From positions 49,847,719 through 49,911,718 of the forward strand of contig CM046001.1 in NCBI GenBank assembly GCA_025175895.1: DNA of 64,000 nt, written 5' to 3'. Origin of the DNA: Wurfbainia villosa (taxonomy: Eukaryota > Streptophyta > Magnoliopsida > Zingiberales > Zingiberaceae). Positions 57,691 through 64,000 of the stretch are shown here, in pieces. The position numbers were made by a program, and so were the translations under genes. Position 1 is the first letter of the stretch. Each line of letters starts with the position of its first letter. The notes under the pieces are model-generated. The model worked only from the letters and a program-made list of their open reading frames with translations. It had not been told where the DNA came from and searched no databases.

Positions 57691-59239
57691 ATTCCCCCAC
57701 ACTTATTCTTGCACGTCCCGAGCAAGTAAAGAAAACTAAAAGTAAACTGAAAGTATATTTTCCTAGCAATTCCTAATCATACATAGAAAATCGTGAAAGA
57801 AAGTTACTTAGGATTTTCAAATCTCAAAGACTCAAACAATTATGGACTCAAATCTTACACAGGTTAACAAACATGGTGACTTCAATCCATCATGAATAAA
57901 CTAAGAATGATTAAGCCTCATAGGATAAGTGGTGGTTTCTCTCGCTCTCATAAGCATATAATAGTGGAGTTCACTCAAGCTACTCATGGTTTATGAACTA
58001 CCATATGTTTGCTTTTCTTCTACCTTCACCACTATATACACATAAGAATGCACAATCACTGAAGACTTATTAAGAATGTAAGGGAAACATGAATACAAGA
58101 AAAATGACAATATGTGCGAAAGGAAAGAAAGATAAGAAATGAAATAGCTAAAGGCATGCAAGAAGATATGGAAATACTGGAATGCTACATGGATGAGTAC
58201 AAGAAAGCATTGCCCTAAAATTTTTCCTCCAATCCAATAAACATGTAAACAACCCTTATCACATTCTTTAATACAAATCTAATAATGATATACAATAAAT
58301 CTCTCAATAACTGCAACAAGGGATGTTGTTAACAAAAATACTATCACACATAATAAAAAAAATGAATGATACCACATGTCAAAATTTCCACAATTTTTTT
58401 TTATTTCATGGGCGCCCAAATGTTTATTCTTTTTTTTTTCAAACTCTTTTTTTTCGATATGTAGTGCACTTCCCTATGCTCAAACATCAAGCTCAACTAA
58501 AAAGATAAAGAGCATGACTAGCTCATGGTGATCAAGCACGACTTGCCTATGCTAACACTAAATTTTCCTGAGCTACTTTCTCCCCCACACTTAAACTTTT
58601 GTCTATCCCGGGCAAAAACTCATCATGGAACATCCAATATTCCACATCCAAAAATAGAAATGGAGAAGAATTGACATGATGTAGGAATAGAAAGACAATA
58701 GAATGAATAATGAAAATAGCATGGCGTATGATAAGAAAATTATTTGAGTAGCATGTGATAACAAAGTACTAAAGGGAAACAAGTGAGATTTCCTTCTAGT
58801 AATCATGCAAACCTATGGTTGTGTGGTCTCGAAAGAATCAAAGCAAGTTCTAGAGTTACAATGACCATAAGTACACCACACACAAGCAATACAAACAGAC
58901 ACAATCCTCACTAGGAATGAAAAAAAAATCATCTCAATCTATCAACATAGAATCACCAAGTAGCAACCACATGCAATCAAATAATCCATTCAAGTCAATA
59001 AATCCCAAAATTCGACAATAAAATTTAATTAGCTTCCATGACTTCTAAAATGATATAAAGGAATGCATAGGAAATTTATTTGAAAAACCGACAAAACAAA
59101 AACTCAACAACCAAAACTTAACAACTAAAACAAAAGCAAATGAAGTAAAAGAAACATATATACAAAGGAAAAGAAAAGAGGTGAGATGGAGCAAACTCCC
59201 TTGAGGTCCTGGCGGTTGAAGAAGATTTAGCAGGAGGAG
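57691..59239 (-). other. D interior between ORF and 3' LTR
   Basis: It starts with the PPT complement ATTCCCCCACACTTA; a second CCCCCACACTTAAACTTTTG string lies at 58582. This CCCCACACTT text followed by CCCGGGCAA or CCCGAGCAA is duplicated (57691-57725 and 58582-58616), so two PPT-like sites exist. The rest is AT-rich without credible ORFs; the T-run region is at 58390-58450. Confidence 0.65.
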
Positions 59240-60595
59240 TCACTCAGGCAGTGGAGTGCTCCAAAAGAAATCCCGTCTCGGTGGTTGGAGAAGATTCAGT
59301 GTAAGCATCCATGCCGGGAGTGAGATGGACAGAATGGGGGTGAGCGCCTTCATGGTGTGATCATGATAATACTGTGATGCTCCCTCCAATATGATCGCCT
59401 CATTATAAGTAATCTCTGGTGGTCGGAGGTGATTCAGAAAAAGTATCCAACCTTGGGGCTGGATTATTGTATATGTTGTTAGGACATTCATCAACAAAAT
59501 TCTTGGAGTCTTCAGCTCAAATAGGAGTGTCCAGTCTGGGGGAAAAACCCAGCTATCCATCACTCCTCCGTCAAGCTTATCGAGTGGTTGCACAGCTAAA
59601 CATAAAAATTCTATAGGCACTGTCTCCTCTGCAACATCATCTGTAATAAAACTGCAAATAGGAGTAGCTGACAACTCACTAACATCATCCTCAACTAATT
59701 TTTCTGCCCCTGCTTCCACTACAGATATCTCAGTATCAGTGGCATAAATAGCATCACAAAATAAATCCAAGCCACTAGTATCATCATGCACTTCATCTGC
59801 TACAATAGCAACTTCATCTACAAATTCACATCCATCAGTATCTACAATAACATCACAGCACAAAGATTCATAGGAGTCCTGTGGAGCGGCTAAATCATAG
59901 ATAGGCTCATCACTCACTCTACAATCCATCTCCCTAAGCGCGTCGATATCAATAGAAATGGTCTTTGACAGAGGCTGAAAGGAATCCTGTGCTTGTATCT
60001 GACTGATGGATGATGCAATTTGATCTAGCTGGATTTGTAAATTTTGTAGCATTTCTTGTTGTTGTTGATGACTATTCCTCATTTGCTACTGCAATATTGC
60101 TAGCTGCAAGAATTTTTCTAATGTATTTTCTTGACTAGGAGAAAGGGTTTCTTCATTGTAGTTTTGATATATTGGACTCTGATATGCTGGAAAAGGTTGA
60201 TCATGCTGTTGTTGCTCATTCCGATTATCAAAGCTCTGATGATCAGTCCACCCTGAATTGTTGAATTGAGGTTGAGGAATGTTCTATTGTGTGCTTCTAT
60301 ACTTGAACCCTGAATGATCCGTCCAACCATAATTATAGGTATTTGAAAATGATTCATACCTATTCTGTTGTTGAGGTTGGAAGTACTCATGCTGCTCTAA
60401 AATTCGTTGGGGTTGATAATATTGCATTGAAGGATCTCCCCAATCATAACTATAAGAACTAAGAGTTGGATCATATATGTCTTGATATTGTTGCGGGTAA
60501 CTCTAAGGCTCAATAGGAAATGCACTCTGTTGCTCACTTTGGTCTGAATAATAAGCCTGATTGAAGTCTCCAAATCACTGATAATAAAGATCCAT
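59240..60595 (-). pseudogene. D internal ORF, Gln/Tyr-rich gag-like protein with four in-frame stops
   Basis: One frame of 452 codons runs from ATG at 60595 (MDLYYQ) to 59240. Four stops interrupt it, all within the first 171 codons: one TGA (codon 7) and three TAG, the TAGs in Gln-rich contexts and consistent with CAG to TAG. The N-terminal third is rich in Gln, Tyr and Asn with repeated YGWTDHSGF and SGWTDHQSF motifs, then QQQEMLQNLQIQLDQIASS, similar to the coiled region at the end of Athila/Tat Gag. The last 281 codons are open and acidic, ending WSTPLPE. Function is not known; it may be a gag remnant or an accessory protein. Confidence 0.7.
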
Positions 60596-60786
60596 GTTTA
60601 AAGAAATTTCCTGTTCTTTCCTGCAATACTAACAAATAATATCAAAAGACACAGGAAATAAATATGACCAAACACATGGATATACAAGAAATAAAATAAT
60701 GCAGCCCTAAACAAAAATTTTGATTTTTGATTTTGATTTTTTTTTTAGAAAAATGGACAAACAATCCTAAGTCTACCAAACATCAT

Positions 60787-60813
60787 TACACTCCCCGGCA
60801 ACGGCGCCAAAAT
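60787..60813 (-). other. PBS of D
   Basis: CTCCCCGGCAACGGCGCCA on the plus strand, adjoining the LTR start at 60815. It is the conserved primer site of plant Athila/Tat Ty3 elements; G (48376) has a CpG-decayed copy. Confidence 0.88.
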
Positions 60814-60814
60814 T

Positions 60815-62353
60815 TGATGTGCACGGTATTTTGTCATTGTGGTACCATTTTAAATTAATTACCGAACCCCCTAACTACACTAATATAGCATAATGGATGG
60901 CCCGGATCATTTCCCAACGAGTGTAATCGATAAAATAGTAAACTTAGGATTTCTAATTATTGCTAATCCTACTGAATGGGGGTTTGGAATTTGAAAGGCT
61001 AATCCTACTAAATGAAAGACAATGCAAGGTAATTAAGCTCTAATCTAACTAAACTACGAGTGTGATGAAATTAAAAGAAACCTCAACTAAGCATTTAAAC
61101 AAGAAAGTGCATGAATTTAAATATGCAGAATAACATAAAAGTAAAACATAATATGAAATTAAATCTAAACTAACCAACTACAACCTAATTACTCTAAGAA
61201 ACATTTCATCGATCACCTTCAAAGCATGAAACAAATTAAATCAAATACGTGCAATCTAAACATGGAAATTGAATTTTCGATTACAAACATTTGACACAAA
61301 CTAAACCAATCAACAATCAATGAAAAGAAAACTGGAAATGATGCTGATCGGAGCTGTTGGGCGGCTGGAATTTTTGTCGATTGGAGCTGCTGTCGGAGCT
61401 GCTGAAGGTGCTGTGACGGAGCTGTGTTGGCCGGGATCCAGTGAAGAAGAGCTACAAATTGTGAGGAAGCTCAAAGGGGAAGTGATGGCCGAAGCTAGAT
61501 GATGCTGCTGGCGTTGAATCGAGGCGGAAGGAAGAGCTGCAGTGCGGAGGAAGTGGAAGAAGATGACAGTGGAGATGCTGGCCAGATGGAGGAGGAGATG
61601 GGTGGACCACCGGTCACCGGAGAAGGAGGGGATCCCCTTCCTCTCCGACGACCAGCGAGGAAGGCGGTGGCGAGCGCGGCGGTGGTGGCGTCGGGTGGAA
61701 ATCGTGGAAAAGAGGATGAAGCCGGCTAATCTTGTGCTGCGCGATGAAGATCCATTAAGTGGATTTTGGTAGCCGTCCGATCCACTGGTCATCTAATCTC
61801 AGCCACCCATTAGAGCTAGGTTTTGATTGCCTTAATTAATCCATAAGCTAGCTGTGCATCCAACGGTTGAGAATTCTCCGACTTTGAGTGGATGGATCTG
61901 ATCAATCGGAAGAGATAATCACGATCGGTCGAATCTGGATGAACGGTCAAGATGTCCAGATCTAAATGTATGGACCAGATCTCTCCAGATCTGGGTAAAT
62001 GGCTCAAAATCAAGACGCTTTCATTGGACGGTCCATATTCCTCAGATCTGATCTCTTGATTAAATTGCCCTCGATCATGATGAAAGGTCCAGATTGATCC
62101 AACTTAAAATATCCTTCTATCCCTAGATGAAGCCATATTTGATCCAACTCGAGTCTAATCCATTGGCTCATCTCGATCTCCTATGATTAAGATATAAAAT
62201 TTACATACAAGTCCAAAAATTAAGAGAATTTACAATAAGGTCCAAAAATATATCCAACTCATAAAACATGTAAATAATCGATAAATAAACACATGAGAGG
62301 ATTAAAACAGTGATATTAAGGACCAAAATAACCTGACAAAATGATAGTTATCA
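60815..62353 (-). repeat. 5' LTR of D (1539 bp)
   Basis: TGATGTGCACGGTATTTTG ... GATAGTTATCA, followed by the target duplication GGTGG. Confidence 0.92.
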
Positions 62354-63556
62354 GGTGGCCGGCCAAACAAGTGCTCGACTGCTCCTTGGTCACCGGCGGC
62401 CAAGGAAGGTTGGTCGGCGGCTGAGGATGGTCGGATGGCTAGCGGCAAGGAGAAGGTGGCGGAACAAAAATTTGGGCGGCACCAAAGGGTTGGGCGACAC
62501 AACAACTTTGGCGGCAAGGAGCAAGGAGAGAAAAATGGCTAGGGTTTCAAAAACCTAAGTCGATCCAACACGGGTTATCTCTTAACCCCGTTATTTATAG
62601 AGAACGTATCTCTTATCCATTAAGAGACTTTGTCTCAAGACCTTTTCTCAAGACCTTTTCTCTAAAGCCTTTTCTCGAAAACCTTTTCTCAAAGGGTTAT
62701 TGGTTCACAACCAAAACACATTAACCCACTCTATTAACTTAAGTTAAAATAAACCTAACCTCGTTGGTATATTTTAAGTTAAAACAAACTGAACCAATTT
62801 TGGTTCATTCGTTAAAAGAAACCAAACCACTTTGGTTTATTTCCACCATTGGATTAGAACCAAACCGATTTGGTTCATCCATCATGTCTTCATAAGACTC
62901 GGCTCATCCATGCTTCCGTTGCGACTGAAACAATTTCATGCTCGCTCTTTGTTTCGTCCAACCAAACCAAGTATTTCTCGATCTTAGAATCCTATTCTCA
63001 AGCTCGTTTTAAACCCTTCGGATAACACTCATAGTGCGTGTGACCAAATAGGTTCCCGATTTATGTTGACCATCTATAATTAACCATTAAATATAGAATG
63101 ATCATGAGTGGCACCTAGCAGTACATCATGATCCCCAATTAACTGAAAAATCTACGATTGACCCCAGAACAACTTCTGAAACCTTTCAGTAGCTACAGTG
63201 AGTCGTGCCCCGTTCCCTTCACTCATCTTATAACCACTTGATTCAGGACATGGACCATTGTGTCAGTCCCCACTAGGCTGACCATGTCACACCAAGCCAA
63301 AGTATTACTTCCTTGTCCTCCGGATTCTAGTTACTGCACATGTATCAAAGAGTACCATACTCTAAACATGTAATGCTTTGGCCAAAGACTTTAGTAACAA
63401 TCCGACGAGAGGCCATAGGGTATACATCTCCTCGCAAGGAGTGGCGAATCCTCTGTAGGTTATTCAAACACCTTCGATTACTTCGACTTATACCCAATCA
63501 TCTCGGGTCCACATCTCCTCAGAGATGCTTGCTAGATGTGAAAGCATAAGTCTTCA
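62354..63556 (-). repeat. Copia-type LTR fragment, continuation of the DNA left of D
   Basis: On the minus strand it begins TGAAGACTTATGC (63556) and contains a TATA box TATAAATAA (about 62590-62600), then a leader region. GGCGGCAAGG and GGTCGGCGGC-rich DNA lies next to D, with AAGACCTTTTCTCAAGACC short repeats (62639-62695). Text such as GGCACCTAGCAGTACATCATG and GTAGCTACAGTGAGTCGTGC is common in plant Copia LTRs. No coding region. Confidence 0.6.
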
Positions 63557-63557
63557 T

Positions 63558-64000
63558 TGTCACGCCCGCCCTTCCGGGACCCTAAATGTCCGGAGAGGCG
63601 GCGCGTGACGTGACCGTACATACATTACATACAGCGGAAGACTTTATACATACTTCTTAATTCTCACAGCGGAAGACTTTAGACATACTTCTTAATACTT
63701 TTTTTTTGTTTTTCTTTTAAACATAAACATGCATTAACACATATATATACATATATATATATATACTTCTTCTTCTTAGCATAGAGTATGCTTCATAGCG
63801 TGGATAGATACTTCTTCTTACTTCTTCTTTACTTCTTCTTCTTAATATAGAGCATGCATCATATATGCAGATACTTAGTGCTTAGTAAATTCATAACATC
63901 ATCATCATAAGGAGACATAAGTGAGGACATGAATAGACATCTTTATCATAGGTAAACATGTTTAGACCTAACGGATCTTCTCCACCATGCCACTACCACA
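63558..64000 (-). mobile_element. Ty3/Tekay-type LTR, 3' edge only (continues outside the window)
   Basis: The plus strand starts TGTCACGCCCGCCCTTCCGG; on the minus strand this is a GGGCGTGACA end, the same type as the F LTR end (GGGGCGTGACA). ACAGCGGAAGACTTTA occurs twice 34 bp apart (63631 and 63667). A TA-rich microsatellite is at 63740-63770 and CTTCTTCTTA repeats follow. Confidence 0.6.

Larger units (their letters stand above)
56175..62353 (-). mobile_element. Element D: Ty3-type LTR element without pol (LARD-like), complete with TSD
   Basis: Minus strand: 5' LTR 60815-62353, PBS complement 60787-60813 (element strand TGGCGCCGTTGCCGGGGA, the Athila/Tat-type site), a broken ORF 59240-60595, PPT 57691-57705, 3' LTR 56175-57690. 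The target duplication GGTGG (56170-56174 and 62354-62358) is perfect. No protease, reverse transcriptase or integrase is recognisable in the 3.1-kb interior, so it is non-autonomous. Confidence 0.92.

Noticed and set aside
1..64000. tRNA genes suggested by TGGTATCAGAGC strings
   Set aside because: They are primer-binding sites next to LTR ends; no tRNA cloverleaf surrounds them.

Overview
The window is nuclear DNA of a flowering plant and consists almost entirely of nested retrotransposons. Evidence: long LTRs with TG...CA ends, primer-binding sites (PBS) of the plant initiator-Met tRNA type (TGGTATCAGAGCC), a TGGCGCCGTTGCCGGGGA-type PBS typical of plant Athila/Tat Ty3 elements, and plant Copia, Ty3/Tekay and LINE proteins. 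I found no host gene, rRNA, tRNA or CRISPR array. The genome is probably large, possibly monocot; the sequence alone does not fix the species. Element letters below are mine.

Layout. (1) 1-21423: element H, an old minus-strand Copia-type element with a gag but no pol (a TR-GAG, terminal-repeat retrotransposon with only GAG). Its left LTR (start outside the window) holds a 714-bp TRIM (467-1180). Its body is split by a full-length plus-strand Copia (A, 2821-11605) and by a younger gag-only element (T2, 13754-19270) with an intact 575-aa gag. (2) 21424-22346: unassigned repeats. (3) 22347-40305: an old minus-strand LINE (ORF2 at 37796-40290 and a long GCCCTG-rich 3' part), split by a second Copia of A's family (B, 22676-31342, minus) and by gag-only element C (32238-37726, minus, close relative of T2). 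(4) 40306-48375: decayed plus-strand Ty3/Tekay-like element F, recognisable from a gag zinc knuckle to the end of integrase, with one 3.6-kb LTR. (5) 48376-49354: LTR/PBS remnant G of a Ty3 element. (6) 49355-54937: gag-only element E (plus). (7) 54938-63556: LTR-like DNA split by D (56175-62353), a Ty3 element without pol that carries one Gln/Tyr-rich broken ORF. (8) 63558-64000: edge of a further Ty3-type LTR.

How the parts relate. A and B belong to one autonomous-type Copia family with complementary defects: A has a shortened gag and a mutated integrase, B has lost the protease site. H, T2, C and E encode only a SIRE/Maximus-like Gag (N-terminal gag domain, CCHC knuckle, Lys-rich and Ser/acid tracts, coiled coil, conserved WVPKS tail) and would need reverse transcriptase and integrase from elsewhere.

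The most unusual signal is a palindromic motif system in the gag-only elements. AGTCGACT clusters and hairpins lie in the U3 of H and E and again in their internal DNA near the polypurine tract. In T2 and C the same two places carry GATCG/CGATCG motifs instead, and the two LTRs of a single element differ strongly just there.
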